Shown here one piece after another: positions 25,022-32,724 of a stretch of 64,000 nucleotides of DNA. The notes below the pieces were generated by a model. That model did no database searches, was not told where the DNA came from, and saw only the letters and a program-made list of their open reading frames with translations. The position numbers and the translations under genes were made by a program. Origin of the DNA: Streptomyces sp. NRRL S-1022 (lineage in GTDB: Bacteria > Actinomycetota > Actinomycetes > Streptomycetales > Streptomycetaceae); assembly GCF_000720135.1 (NCBI RefSeq), contig NZ_JOIU01000014.1, positions 181,044 through 245,043 on the forward strand, in the 5' to 3' direction. Positions within the stretch are counted from its first letter, which is position 1. Every line of letters starts with the position of its first letter.

Positions 25022-25234
25022 TCAGGCGTTGGGGATCTCATCGGCGGTGACGGTCTCGAAGTGCCGCCACCGGCCGCCCTCCCACTGCTCGACGCGCGCG
25101 GTGTCGGCGGGGCTGGCGCCTCCGAGAGCGGCGCGGATCAGGGTGTAGGCCTTGGCTTCGCTGGTGTGGGCGGACTCGGCGCGAACGTCGGGTCCGGTGA
25201 GGATCACGCGCCACGGCTTGCGGGGCTTGGTCAT
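25022..25234 (-). CDS. Small hypothetical phage protein
   Basis: A 70-residue protein with AGGACG before ATG 25234. The sequence (PRKPWRVILTGPDVRAESAH, then YTLIRAALGG, RVEQWEGGRWRHFETV) looks like a small beta-alpha domain. I do not recognise the family. It is the last gene of a minus-strand run of small genes that starts at 26,970. Confidence 0.68.
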   Translation of the reverse strand: MTKPRKPWRVILTGPDVRAESAHTSEAKAYTLIRAALGGASPADTARVEQWEGGRWRHFETVTADEIPNA

Positions 25235-25260
25235 GGGGTTCGTCCTGTGGTGTCGGGCGG

Positions 25261-25425
25261 TCAGGCGGCGGCGCGTTCGGCGCGGCGCCGGTGGATGCGG
25301 TTGGACAGGATGATGGGCCGCGCCTTGGAGTCTCGGTAGCCGAACGGCACCATCGCGCGCGTCTCAGCCTGCCGGTCGGCTGCTGCCTCGCTTTTGCGCT
25401 CCAGGATGGTCTGCAGGTTCGTCAC
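25261..25425 (-). CDS. Small hypothetical protein, 54 residues
   Basis: GTG 25425 is preceded by AAAGGA at 8 bases. The product starts VTNLQTILERKSEAAADRQ, has MVPFGYRDSKARPIILS and ends in a basic RIHRRRAERAAA helix. Codon use is normal for the region and it fills the gap between neighbours in the same direction. Function unknown. Confidence 0.6.
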   Translation of the reverse strand: MTNLQTILERKSEAAADRQAETRAMVPFGYRDSKARPIILSNRIHRRRAERAAA

Positions 25426-25481
25426 GGCAGCGGTCCTTTCGGTGGCGGTGGGTTGAGCGTATGGCGGGGGTCAAGCGGCGA

Positions 25482-25506
25482 GGGCCCGCTCCCTGTGAGC
25501 GGGCCC
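25482..25506 (-). terminator. Terminator hairpin
   Basis: GGGCCCGCTC (25,482-25,491) pairs with GAGCGGGCCC (25,497-25,506) with a 5-base loop, directly downstream of the minus gene ending at 25,514. Confidence 0.7.
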
Positions 25507-25513
25507 GGGCCGG

Positions 25514-25756
25514 TCAGGCGCGGGTGAGGCGGGCGAAACTCTCGGTGAACTCCGCGATCAGGGCGAGGGCCCCGTCCGGGTCGTCGGCCGTCCAGCAGCA
25601 GACGGGCTGGCTGTACGGGGTCTCGGAGTCGTCCGGGTCCGTGTTCAGCCACCACGACTCGACGGTGATCCGGCCGTCGGGGAGGGTCTGGGCGGTGATG
25701 AACCCGCCGGGCAGCGGGGTGAACGGGGGGACGGTCGTGGTGGCGACAGTGGCCAT
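25514..25756 (-). CDS. Small hypothetical protein
   Basis: An 80-residue protein from ATG 25756. The N-terminus is Thr/Pro-rich, then beta segments GGFITAQTLPDGRITVESWW and a C-terminal helix ALALIAEFTESFARL, with adjacent Cys residues in PVCCWTADD. I do not recognise the family. Confidence 0.65.
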   Translation of the reverse strand: MATVATTTVPPFTPLPGGFITAQTLPDGRITVESWWLNTDPDDSETPYSQPVCCWTADDPDGALALIAEFTESFARLTRA

Positions 25757-25769
25757 GGGGGTTCTCCTC

Positions 25770-25934
25770 TCACGCCGCGAGGGCGAGGCGGGCGGCGCGC
25801 TTCCACTGCTGCCGCTCGCCGCGCTTCACGCGCCGGCGGGCGGTCCTGCGGTCGCGGCCGGGGGCCTGTCCGCAGCAGTGGCAGTCGCGTCCGCCGGGGC
25901 CGTCGGGGCAGTTGCGGCCGATCATGCGAGGCAT
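25770..25934 (-). CDS. Small basic Cys-rich protein, 54 residues
   Basis: ATG 25934 has GGAGA upstream. The product has NCPDGPGGRDCHCCGQAPG near the start, a possible zinc knuckle, then a very basic helix RDRRTARRRVKRGERQQWKR. It is a typical small accessory gene of Streptomyces phages, probably nucleic-acid binding. No function assigned. Confidence 0.65.
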   Translation of the reverse strand: MPRMIGRNCPDGPGGRDCHCCGQAPGRDRRTARRRVKRGERQQWKRAARLALAA

Positions 25935-25950
25935 TCGCGTCTCCGTTCGA

Positions 25951-26295
25951 TCAGGCGGCGGGCCGGTACGGGCCCCAGCTGCCGGTCATCACAGGGTTGT
26001 GCGGCCGGTCCTCGACCTCCAGGGGCAGGTCGGACCAGACGAGGTGGGTGATGCCGAGGTCGATGGCGGCGGCCACGCGGTGGTGCCCGTCGACCAGCCA
26101 GGGCTGCCCGTTGTGGGTGCGGATCATGATGGGGAGTGCGATGCCGTCCTGGCGGATCTCGTCCAGCAGCTCGGCATAGTGCTCGGAGCGCCGCTTGTGG
26201 TCGAGGACGTCCTGGACGGTGATGCAGTCGGGGGTGTCGTCGTCGTCCGGGGTGAGCATGTCCAGGACGGTCACGGTGGGGATGATGCCGAGCAT
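25951..26295 (-). CDS. ParB-like nuclease-domain protein
   Basis: A 114-residue protein with GGAGA before ATG 26295. It has an EHYAELLDEIRQDGIALPIMI segment followed by WLVDGHHRVAAAIDLGITHL, the ParB/Srx-fold pattern with the GHHR signature. It lacks a DNA-binding helix-turn-helix and a C-terminal dimer domain, so it is a single-domain ParB-fold protein rather than a partition protein. No ParA gene is nearby. Such proteins in phages may act as nucleases, CTP-binding adaptors or regulators. Confidence 0.78.
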   Translation of the reverse strand: MLGIIPTVTVLDMLTPDDDDTPDCITVQDVLDHKRRSEHYAELLDEIRQDGIALPIMIRTHNGQPWLVDGHHRVAAAIDLGITHLVWSDLPLEVEDRPHNPVMTGSWGPYRPAA

Positions 26296-26313
26296 TTCGG
26301 AGTCTCCGTTCGG

Positions 26314-26622
26314 TCAGGTGGTGATGGTCCAGCGGGTGAGGCTGCCGTCGCCGTGGCGGATGGTCCGGGTGGTTCCGTCGGCGGTGACGTCCCAGCCCCG
26401 GAGGAGCGCACTGGCGGCTTCCGCCTGGACGTGGCCGCCGCACACGGTGGGCTGGCCGGCGGGCTGCCAGGTGCGGCCGTTGTCGTGGCTGATGTGGTCG
26501 ATGTAGCGGGCGTCCTCGTCCAGGTCGGTGACACGGGGGTCGGCGTGGACGGTGCGGTGGTGGTCGGCGTAGTCGCGGGAGGACTGGGTGGGAACCAGGC
26601 GGCGGGTGGTGGACGGGTTCAC
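26314..26622 (-). CDS. Small hypothetical protein
   Basis: A 102-residue protein. It has a charged N-terminus, DLDEDARYIDHISHDNGRTW and a C-terminal beta-rich part with ALLRGWDVTADGTTRTI. I do not recognise the family. It is co-directional with the ParB-like gene. Confidence 0.62.
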   Translation of the reverse strand: MNPSTTRRLVPTQSSRDYADHHRTVHADPRVTDLDEDARYIDHISHDNGRTWQPAGQPTVCGGHVQAEAASALLRGWDVTADGTTRTIRHGDGSLTRWTITT

Positions 26623-26631
26623 GGCGGGCTC

Positions 26632-26970
26632 CTAGGCGGCGAGGGCGAGGCGCGCGGCGGCGGTGCGGTACGCGGGCTTGCGGGGCCGGTAGATGACGGC
26701 GATCGCGGCGACCTCGGCCGGGGTGTAGCGGGTGCAGGCGCGGGCGCGGCCGTGGGTGTAGGAGACGGAGGGGGTGCCGGTGACGCCGGCCTTGGTCGCG
26801 TTCTTCCGGAGGGAGCCGGCGACCGAGCGGGCCTCGCGCGGGGCGAGGCCGGCGGCGATGCAGTGGGTGGCGAGGGTGCCGGTGCCGGTGCGGCGGATGC
26901 GGCCCTGGGCGGAGGTCTGGGTGCGGCGGGCGCGGAGGGTGGCGCGGCGGGTGCGGTTGGCGGCGATCAT
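26632..26970 (-). CDS. Basic hypothetical protein under RHH control
   Basis: A 112-residue protein from ATG 26970 with GAGGGGG upstream; a longer frame reaching into the operator region was not used. It is Arg/Ala/Thr-rich with a basic N-terminus (MIAANRTRRATLRARR) and AGLAPREARSVAGSLRKNA in the middle. It is the first gene of the leftward run 26,970-25,022 and begins 19 bases from the first TGTACGTACA palindrome. Confidence 0.62.
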   Translation of the reverse strand: MIAANRTRRATLRARRTQTSAQGRIRRTGTGTLATHCIAAGLAPREARSVAGSLRKNATKAGVTGTPSVSYTHGRARACTRYTPAEVAAIAVIYRPRKPAYRTAAARLALAA

Positions 26971-26988
26971 TTGGTCCCCCTCGTTCTT

Positions 26989-27058
26989 GGTGTACGTACA
27001 CCGTAGCGCGAGGTGTACGTACACCGCAAGGGGTTCGGGCTATCCAGCTGTACGTACA
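26989..27058. promoter_or_regulatory. Three TGTACGTACA operators between divergent genes
   Basis: The perfect 10-base palindrome TGTACGTACA occurs at 26,991-27,000, 27,014-27,023 and 27,049-27,058. The first two extend to GGTGTACGTACACC. Centres are 23 and 35 bases apart. The array fills the 106-base gap between the minus gene at 26,970 and the plus ribbon-helix-helix gene at 27,077, so it is probably the binding site of that regulator and controls both promoters. Confidence 0.8.
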
Positions 27059-27076
27059 CCCGGTACCGTGGGAGAC

Positions 27077-27301
27077 ATGCCAAGCAGCCCGAAGACCCAG
27101 CACCGCTCAGTCCGCATCAGCGACGACGACTGGGCCGACCTGCTCGCCGCCGCGAAAACCCAAGGCAGCGACCGGGGCACAGTCATCAAGGACCTCGTCG
27201 CCTGGTATCTACGCCGGCCCGGCGCGACCATGCCGAAGCGGCCCGAGTCGGGCTCCTGGAAGCCGGAGCGCCCGGCGAGCAGCGAGGAGAAGACCGCATG
27301 A
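27077..27301 (+). CDS. Ribbon-helix-helix DNA-binding protein
   Basis: A 74-residue protein from ATG 27077 with GGGAG close upstream. The first 45 residues have the ribbon-helix-helix pattern: a short strand HRSVRISDDDWADLLAAA, a turn at GSDRG, then helix TVIKDLVAWYLRR. The C-terminal tail is Pro/Lys-rich. RHH proteins bind short palindromes cooperatively as dimers, which matches the three operators directly upstream. It is probably an autoregulator that also controls the leftward genes. Confidence 0.8.
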   Translation: MPSSPKTQHRSVRISDDDWADLLAAAKTQGSDRGTVIKDLVAWYLRRPGATMPKRPESGSWKPERPASSEEKTA

Positions 27302-27534
27302 ACGAGAGCGTCGACCCCTATGAGCTGCGCGCCCGACTGCACCGCATTGCGGCCGGTCAACTGCGCGCGGCCGCCGCCGTGCTGGCCACGAAGTCGATGA
27401 GGCAGTTCACCGACGCCTTCAACGCGGGCGTGACGCGAGACGTGGCCCAGCATCCCGACTTGGCCGAGCTGAACGCGCAGATGGACGGCTTCTACGGCGC
27501 GGGCCCGGTGCGCCCGGACGAGGAGCCCACGTGA
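27298..27534 (+). CDS. Small helical protein downstream of RHH regulator
   Basis: A 78-residue protein whose ATG overlaps the regulator stop (ATGA). It is mainly helical (DPYELRARLHRIAAGQLRAA, FTDAFNAGVTRDVAQHPDL). Tight coupling to the regulator suggests a shared role. I do not recognise the family. Confidence 0.65.
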   Translation: MNESVDPYELRARLHRIAAGQLRAAAAVLATKSMRQFTDAFNAGVTRDVAQHPDLAELNAQMDGFYGAGPVRPDEEPT

Positions 27535-27722
27535 ACCTGAAGGCATTCCTGCGCACGATGCTCCGTCGGCCCCGCGGCGGTGCCGTCACGCACCGGCCAG
27601 ACGATAGCCCCCTGATCGCCCTCAGTCCCGGCCGCCCGATCACGGACCCTGATGAAGCCGAAGCACTGGGGCTGACCGCCAACGCCAGAACGATGCGCGC
27701 AAACGAGGAGCCAACGCAATGA
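27531..27722 (+). CDS. Small hypothetical protein
   Basis: A 63-residue protein starting at GTG 27531, overlapping the preceding stop by 4 bases. A basic N-terminus (NLKAFLRTMLRRPRGG) is followed by a Pro-rich middle and DPDEAEALGLTANA. It is the third gene of a four-gene coupled unit. Confidence 0.6.
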   Translation: MNLKAFLRTMLRRPRGGAVTHRPDDSPLIALSPGRPITDPDEAEALGLTANARTMRANEEPTQ

Positions 27723-27937
27723 TCGTTCCTCTGCTGCTCAGTCTCACCGTCCTCTACGGCGCAGCGTGCGGCCTGTACGGCACCACACCGCACGCGCCGC
27801 TGATCCTCCGCTGGCCGCTGCCGATCTGGAACCGGATCGCGCACGACTGGCGGCGCCCCCGTCCGCGGCCCGACTACGCGCGGATCGCCCGACTCGAACG
27901 CGAACTCGGCATCGGGGACGACATTCCCACCGCATGA
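27719..27937 (+). CDS. Small membrane protein
   Basis: A 72-residue protein, ATG 27719 overlapping the previous stop. One N-terminal membrane segment (IVPLLLSLTVLYGAACGLYG) is followed by a basic cytoplasmic tail RRPRPRPDYARIARLERELG. It ends the RHH operon and a strong terminator follows. Confidence 0.65.
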   Translation: MIVPLLLSLTVLYGAACGLYGTTPHAPLILRWPLPIWNRIAHDWRRPRPRPDYARIARLERELGIGDDIPTA

Positions 27938-27941
27938 CGAC

Positions 27942-27970
27942 GGCCCCGCCCGGACACCCGGTGCGGGGCC
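27942..27970 (+). terminator. Terminator of RHH operon
   Basis: GGCCCCGC (27,942-27,949) pairs with GCGGGGCC (27,963-27,970), loop 13 bases, four bases after the last stop of the operon. It also faces the end of the minus gene at 27,983. Confidence 0.75.
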
Positions 27971-27982
27971 GCTGCAGTGGTG

Positions 27983-28462
27983 TTACTCCCCGTCCAACTG
28001 TGCAGCGAGCGCGTTGAACGCGGTCACGTACTGGTTCGCTGCCCGGAGCGTGCTCGACTCCGGCGTCACCTTGTACGTCTGTGCCGCACCGTTCCCGAAC
28101 ACCACATTGATCACCGCGGCGCCCTTGTTCTTCCGACCCGTCATCGCAGCCGAGGCTCCCAACGTCGCCGCGCCGGCAATCAGCCGCGTGGCCGTCCATG
28201 CCTTGTGCGCGCCTGCGTCGATGAACTCAGCCTGCCCTCCGCGGATCGGGCCCAGGCTGGTCTGCCCCATCTTGGAGGCCGGCCAAGGACGCATGAGGGC
28301 TGCCTGGTTCATGGTCACCTCGGCGGGGTGGTCTTCTCGCCAGATCTTCAGTTCGAGGCGTTCCTCCGCGCGCTGGTCGGCTGCTGCCTGTCGCTGCTTG
28401 CGGCGTTCCTCGCGGGCGGCGGCGCGCTCGGCTGCCTTCTCTGGGTCTCGGTTGAACAGCAT
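27983..28462 (-). CDS. Hypothetical protein with charged coiled coil and glycine-rich middle
   Basis: A 159-residue protein from ATG 28462. Residues 5-45 are a dense charged helix (EKAAERAAAREERRKQRQA). Later comes a glycine/alanine-rich stretch LIAGAATLGASAAMTGRKNKG and a beta part AAVINVVFGNGAAQTYKV. The pattern resembles surface or membrane-associated small proteins. I do not recognise the family. Confidence 0.65.
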   Translation of the reverse strand: MLFNRDPEKAAERAAAREERRKQRQAAADQRAEERLELKIWREDHPAEVTMNQAALMRPWPASKMGQTSLGPIRGGQAEFIDAGAHKAWTATRLIAGAATLGASAAMTGRKNKGAAVINVVFGNGAAQTYKVTPESSTLRAANQYVTAFNALAAQLDGE

Positions 28463-28561
28463 GGTGCCCCCCTTGCGTTGTTGATCGGAGCATCATCTGG
28501 GTTTCGGGAGGCGCGTGATGGCGTCGTCACAGGACTGTGACCCTGCGGCGGCGCAGCAGTA

Positions 28562-28593
28562 GACCCCGCCACGACGGGGGGCGTGGCGGGGTC
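28562..28593 (-). terminator. Terminator of the transfer-like operon
   Basis: GACCCCGCCACG (28,562-28,573) pairs perfectly with CGTGGCGGGGTC (28,582-28,593). It lies 18 bases after the stop of the minus gene ending at 28,611, closing the operon that runs from about 34,380. Confidence 0.8.
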
Positions 28594-28610
28594 AGGGTTC
28601 AGTGTGGCAG

Positions 28611-29063
28611 TCAGCCGTGGTGCGTGATGTCAGTACGGCCGAACCACTTCTGCGTCACGTGCGTCTCGTGGCGGACGTTCACCACGCTCCGCCCGCGCAC
28701 ACTGCCGGCAGCGAGGAGCAGCGCGGCCAGCATTGCCAGCCCGCTCGTCCCCATAAGGGCCACCCCGGCGGCCAGCTCGTGCAGCCCGAAGCCGACCCCC
28801 GCGCCCGCTGCGCCGACACCGACGCCGCCAGCGAGCATGCGCTGTGCGAGCGGATCGAAAAGCGGCTGCGGGGTCAAGTCCCGCGGTGCCGGCATGGGCA
28901 TCGGCTGAACGTACTCCCTCAGCACCGGCACCATCACGTTCGGGTCGGCCCCGGACGGCACCCAGGCAACCGCGGGCCGTTCGGCGCGCAGCTCGACGCC
29001 AGCGGGGTGGACGGGACGCTGCTCGACGGCTGGGGCGTAGCGCTGGTAGGGCTCGGACAGCAT
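28611..29063 (-). CDS. Small membrane protein next to the FtsK-like gene
   Basis: A 150-residue protein whose ATG overlaps the translocase stop (TGATG). The first 80 residues are Pro-rich and probably cytoplasmic. Two hydrophobic segments follow (MLAGGVGVGAAGAGVGFGLHE, then ALMGTSGLAMLAALLLAAG), then a tail with HETHVTQKWFGRTD. Coupled translation suggests it works with the translocase at the membrane. Confidence 0.68.
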   Translation of the reverse strand: MLSEPYQRYAPAVEQRPVHPAGVELRAERPAVAWVPSGADPNVMVPVLREYVQPMPMPAPRDLTPQPLFDPLAQRMLAGGVGVGAAGAGVGFGLHELAAGVALMGTSGLAMLAALLLAAGSVRGRSVVNVRHETHVTQKWFGRTDITHHG

Positions 29064-31159
29064 CACGACTCCTGAGAGCGGTCGGGGCGGACGGCGTAAC
29101 GGCCGAAGCGGGGCTTGTGGACGCGCGAGTCCGCGGCGAGCCACCGGCCGATCGTGGCCGCGTGCGGGACTTCCTGGGCGGGATGCTGGCGGGCGAAGCA
29201 GTCACGGATCGCCTCAGGACCGATGCCGTCTGGGCCAGCCTTCTCGACGATGCGGTAGACCATCTCGCGGCGCGGGTCACCGTCTTCCCCGCCCGGCGCG
29301 GGCTGCTGGGGATCGACAGTGGGCGGCTTCCAAGTCAGGCCGCCGCCGCTGAGGATCTCCTGGAACCGAGCGTCAAGGTCGCCGTCGCGGCTGCTGGTCT
29401 CGCTCATCGCCTCGTGCAGGCGGCGGCGGGCGGCCTCGGCCTGGTCGATCGTGGCCTGCGCGTCGCCGCCGGCCGGGGTGATGCCCCAGTCCGCGGTGAT
29501 GCCTCGGCCGCGCGGCGTGGGAGGCTCCGGGGTGGACTCGACGACCGGCGTGGGCTCGGGGGCGGGCCCGCCGAAGAGGTGGTCGGTTCCGATCCATCGC
29601 TTCTCGTACGCTTCGCCGGCCGCGCGGCGGGACAGCTCGTCGAGCTCGGGGTGTCGCTCGGCGGTCGCGCGGACGATGTCGAGGATCTGCGACGGGCGCA
29701 TCCGGTACACCTTCATCGGGTGGACCTGGCCGTCGCCGTCCCGGACGAGTGCGCACCCCGGGTAGGGGGCGTCTTCCGCGCTGGCGTTGTGGTTGTAGCC
29801 GAAGAAGTAGTTCAGCTCGGAGTCGTCGGCGACCTTCATCCCGGCCTTGAACGTGGACTGCTTCAGGATCTGCGGGTCGGACAGGACGTCCTGGGTGGCG
29901 CGTAGACCGCTGGTGGTCTCGTTGACCGCGGCGGCGCGGGCGATCTCCAGGGTCTGGATCAAGTTGTCGGCGATCGCGCGCAGCGTGTCGTTGCGCCGGG
30001 ACCGGGTGGAGAAGATCTCCGCGCCCTCGTCGTTGAAGACACGGATCTCCGGGACCTCGGCGTCCACCGGGAGTTTGTCGTCGTTGGCGGCGATCTCCCG
30101 ATCCTGATAGCCGACCTTCCTCGCCTTCGCGACCCGCACTAGCGCGGTCGCCATGCCGAGCGCCTGCTCCGGGGTATCGGCCACCCAGTCGATCGGCGGC
30201 CGGCCCGGCTTGCCCGCGGCGGCCCACGCGCGCATCCACTTCAGGGCGAGGCCCCCGCCGTTGAGGTCGATGACCCAGGTGATCGAGTCGACCATCCTGC
30301 ACTGGTTGGCGATCATCACGTTGAGCAGGTTCGTCTTACCCGACCCGCGCTGCCCGACGACCAGCATGGACGCCTGCCGGTTGACCGGCCCCTCCGGCAT
30401 GCCGTCGCGGAGGATGCCTAGCGGGGCGGGCGCGTTGACGGTGAGCGGCGAGTAGTCCTCCGGGTAGTACACGTCCTCGACGAGCCTGTTGACGGTCGAG
30501 ACGTGGATGAGGACTGCGCCGCGGTGCGCGCCGGGCCCGACGTCGACGCCGCACCCTTCGGGGAGGCGGGCGTCCGCGGCGAGCTGCTCCTTGTAGACGG
30601 CGACGTCCTTCCAGCGGGTGCCGCCGGCGCCGCACTCGCCGTCGAGGCTGAACCCGCCGCCGCCGTCCCACACCTCGACGCCGACGATCTGCACGACCGC
30701 CCCGGCGCAGACGCGGACGATGCGGTCTTCCCACTCGTCCGCGATGGCTTTGCGCTTGCCGTCCAGGGTGGCGCGCCGGGCGGCGGCTTCCTTCTCCGCG
30801 CGTTGTTCCTCGGCTTTCTCCTCGACGTGGTGTGCACCGGCCATCGCTGCGCCGAGGCCGAGGATGCCGGCGAGGAGGCTGCCCATGCCCCACTGCGACC
30901 ACGGCCCGGAGACGATGGCCCACGAGCACCAGCCGCCGGCACCCAGCCAGCCCGCGGCGCGCAGCGCGAGCGTGGCCGTGGTGACGTTGTGGCGGCGGCC
31001 GGCGATGTGGCTGCCGGCCAGGCCGGCGCCCGCGGTGAGGGCGGCCCATTCCCACGGCATGCCGAGGGTGTGGCCGGCGTAGCCGACGGCGAGCGCGGCG
31101 GCACCGGTGTTGATGGGACCGGTGATGGCGCCGTGCTTGGCGTCCCAGTCGAGGTTCAC
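29063..31159 (-). CDS. FtsK/SpoIIIE/TraB-like DNA translocase
   Basis: A 698-residue protein. GTG 31159 was chosen because GGAG lies upstream and it does not overlap the previous gene; the open frame allows 15 more residues. Two or more N-terminal membrane segments (about residues 17-115) precede an ATPase core with Walker A VVGQRGSGKTNLLN at about 267-280, WVIDLNGGG after it, and EIRVFNDEGAEIF as Walker B. The C-terminal 70 residues (YRIVEKAGPDGIGPEAIRDC ... RWLAADSRVHKPRFGRY) look like a winged helix, as in FtsK gamma domains and Streptomyces TraB. This type of protein moves double-stranded DNA across or along membranes. Confidence 0.85.
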   Translation of the reverse strand: MNLDWDAKHGAITGPINTGAAALAVGYAGHTLGMPWEWAALTAGAGLAGSHIAGRRHNVTTATLALRAAGWLGAGGWCSWAIVSGPWSQWGMGSLLAGILGLGAAMAGAHHVEEKAEEQRAEKEAAARRATLDGKRKAIADEWEDRIVRVCAGAVVQIVGVEVWDGGGGFSLDGECGAGGTRWKDVAVYKEQLAADARLPEGCGVDVGPGAHRGAVLIHVSTVNRLVEDVYYPEDYSPLTVNAPAPLGILRDGMPEGPVNRQASMLVVGQRGSGKTNLLNVMIANQCRMVDSITWVIDLNGGGLALKWMRAWAAAGKPGRPPIDWVADTPEQALGMATALVRVAKARKVGYQDREIAANDDKLPVDAEVPEIRVFNDEGAEIFSTRSRRNDTLRAIADNLIQTLEIARAAAVNETTSGLRATQDVLSDPQILKQSTFKAGMKVADDSELNYFFGYNHNASAEDAPYPGCALVRDGDGQVHPMKVYRMRPSQILDIVRATAERHPELDELSRRAAGEAYEKRWIGTDHLFGGPAPEPTPVVESTPEPPTPRGRGITADWGITPAGGDAQATIDQAEAARRRLHEAMSETSSRDGDLDARFQEILSGGGLTWKPPTVDPQQPAPGGEDGDPRREMVYRIVEKAGPDGIGPEAIRDCFARQHPAQEVPHAATIGRWLAADSRVHKPRFGRYAVRPDRSQES

Positions 31160-31179
31160 AGCGTGCTCCAGTCGGCGAG

Positions 31180-32652
31180 TCAGAGGTTGGCGGAGACGTC
31201 CCACATGCGCTCGCCGGTGCGGGGGTTCTCCAGGCGGGCAATGTCGACGTCGTGGAGCTGGCGGAAGGCGGGCGTGAGTTCGGTGGCGAGTTCGGCCGCC
31301 TTGAGTTGCAGACCGTGGATCTGCCGCATGATCTCCACGATGTTCGGGTGGAGCGGCCAGCTCGCGTCCGCGTTCTCGACGGTCGTGGCCAGCGCCTCGG
31401 CGTGGATACGCAGGGCCTCCTCCAGGCCGGCGAAGTCCTGGCCGACCTGCAGCATCCCTTGCGGCTGGTAGGCGGCGGCGGCGCGGGCCATCTCGGTGGC
31501 GGCGGCGACGAAGTGGTGCCCTCCGGACATGGCGGTTCCTCCTGTGAACGTGACGGGGGTGGTAGGGCGCCGCACAGTGGCGGCGATGGACGGCTCGGGT
31601 GCGGTGTCCTGCTCGGCGCGGTTCTTACGGCGTCGCTTCCACACCGCCTTGAGTCGGTCGAGTGCGGCGGCGCGCCCGCGGCCCAGGAGGGTCCAGGCGC
31701 TGGCACCGAGCGCGCAGATGCCGTCCCACAGTGCGCCGCTGGCGCGGCGGGCCTGCTTCGCGGCGGCCTTGCTTGCGCGGGTGACGAGGGGGCGGCCGGC
31801 GCGGTAGGCGGCGCGGGCCGCCCGGTTGGCGGCGGCCTTCAGTGCGTGGCCGGTGCTGGAGGTGCGGGTCTTGGGTGTGGTGGTCTTGCCGGTGTTCTTC
31901 CCGGCGAGGTCTTTCGCGGCCTGCTTCAGCGCCTTCTTCGCGGTCTTCTGAGCCGCCTTCTGCGCGGCGGCTTCCGCCTTCTTCTGCTGCCGCTTCGTCG
32001 CGCCCGGGGTGTGGCTGCCGGAGCGGTGGCGGCCAGGTCCGCTGTGGTGGCTCGGACCGCTCTTGCGGAAGAGTCCGCCACCGGCGCGCTGACTCCCGCC
32101 ACCCGCCACGCCACGGGAGCCGCCGCGCGAGCCGAGCCCGGACGAGCCGCCACCGCTACGCGACAGCGGACCGCTCGCACCGCTACCGGAGCGCGTAGCG
32201 CCACCGCTACGACCGCCACGCCAGCCGCTACCCGACCCGCTACCGCCGCGTCCGCCGCCCGTCCCGGACCCGCTACGCAGGCCGCTACCAGCGCCGCTAC
32301 GCAGGCTGGAGGCAGTAGCGCGCCCGGCTTTCACCGTGGCGCGGCGGCGGAGCGTCGCGGCCGTAGCGCCCGCCACGATCACCGCTCCGGTAGCGGCCGC
32401 GGCGACCGGCCCGCCGACGTTGTACGCGGCGGTCGCGGCCAGGCTGGTGGCGTTGCCGGCGCCGGCGAGGACGGGGGCCATGGGCAGGCCGCGGGTGCGG
32501 CGCCGGCGGGTCTGCTGCTCGGGGAGCTCGGGGACGGGCCATTCGGAGGGCCAGGCCAGGACGGGGGACGGCCGGGCGGTGCCCTGTGTGGGGGGATCGG
32601 GTGGGGTGTCGCTGGTGGGCGTGGTCTCGGGGGCGGTCTTGGTGCGGGCCAC
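31180..32652 (-). CDS. Spd-like membrane protein with Ser/Gly/Arg repeat region
   Basis: A 490-residue protein from GTG 32652 with GGAG upstream. One hydrophobic segment (VGGPVAAAATGAVIVAGATAA) near residue 90 is followed by about 100 residues of Arg/Ser/Gly repeats, a long Lys/Ala helix, and a C-terminal helical domain (AAATEMARAAAAYQPQGMLQ ... LQLKAAELATELTPAF). Proteins of this make-up accompany the TraB translocase in Streptomyces conjugative elements (spread genes). It is immediately upstream of the FtsK-like gene. The Spd assignment is inference from context. Confidence 0.62.
   Translation of the reverse strand: MARTKTAPETTPTSDTPPDPPTQGTARPSPVLAWPSEWPVPELPEQQTRRRRTRGLPMAPVLAGAGNATSLAATAAYNVGGPVAAAATGAVIVAGATAATLRRRATVKAGRATASSLRSGAGSGLRSGSGTGGGRGGSGSGSGWRGGRSGGATRSGSGASGPLSRSGGGSSGLGSRGGSRGVAGGGSQRAGGGLFRKSGPSHHSGPGRHRSGSHTPGATKRQQKKAEAAAQKAAQKTAKKALKQAAKDLAGKNTGKTTTPKTRTSSTGHALKAAANRAARAAYRAGRPLVTRASKAAAKQARRASGALWDGICALGASAWTLLGRGRAAALDRLKAVWKRRRKNRAEQDTAPEPSIAATVRRPTTPVTFTGGTAMSGGHHFVAAATEMARAAAAYQPQGMLQVGQDFAGLEEALRIHAEALATTVENADASWPLHPNIVEIMRQIHGLQLKAAELATELTPAFRQLHDVDIARLENPRTGERMWDVSANL
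32153..32300 (-). repeat. Eight copies of GTAGCGG heptamer inside the Spd-like gene
   Basis: On the plus strand CCGCTAC begins at 32,153, 32,180, 32,204, 32,225, 32,237, 32,270, 32,282 and 32,294; read on the coding strand these are GTAGCGG in one direction. They encode Arg/Gly-Ser-Gly, always with AGC and with a T-ending GGT or CGT codon before it, although T-ending codons are rare here. The uniform choice suggests selection on the DNA sequence too. Confidence 0.6.
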
Positions 32653-32724
32653 GACGGTGCTCCGTTCACTGCGACTGTGACTCTGACTGCAGTCGGACTC
32701 TGATCGGGTGGGGGTTTCCGCTGC

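Noticed and set aside
26314..28462. Toxin-antitoxin pair led by the RHH protein
   Set aside because: RHH antitoxins usually precede a toxin of 80-110 residues with a RelE, MazF or similar pattern; none of the downstream products shows one, so I kept it as a regulator only.
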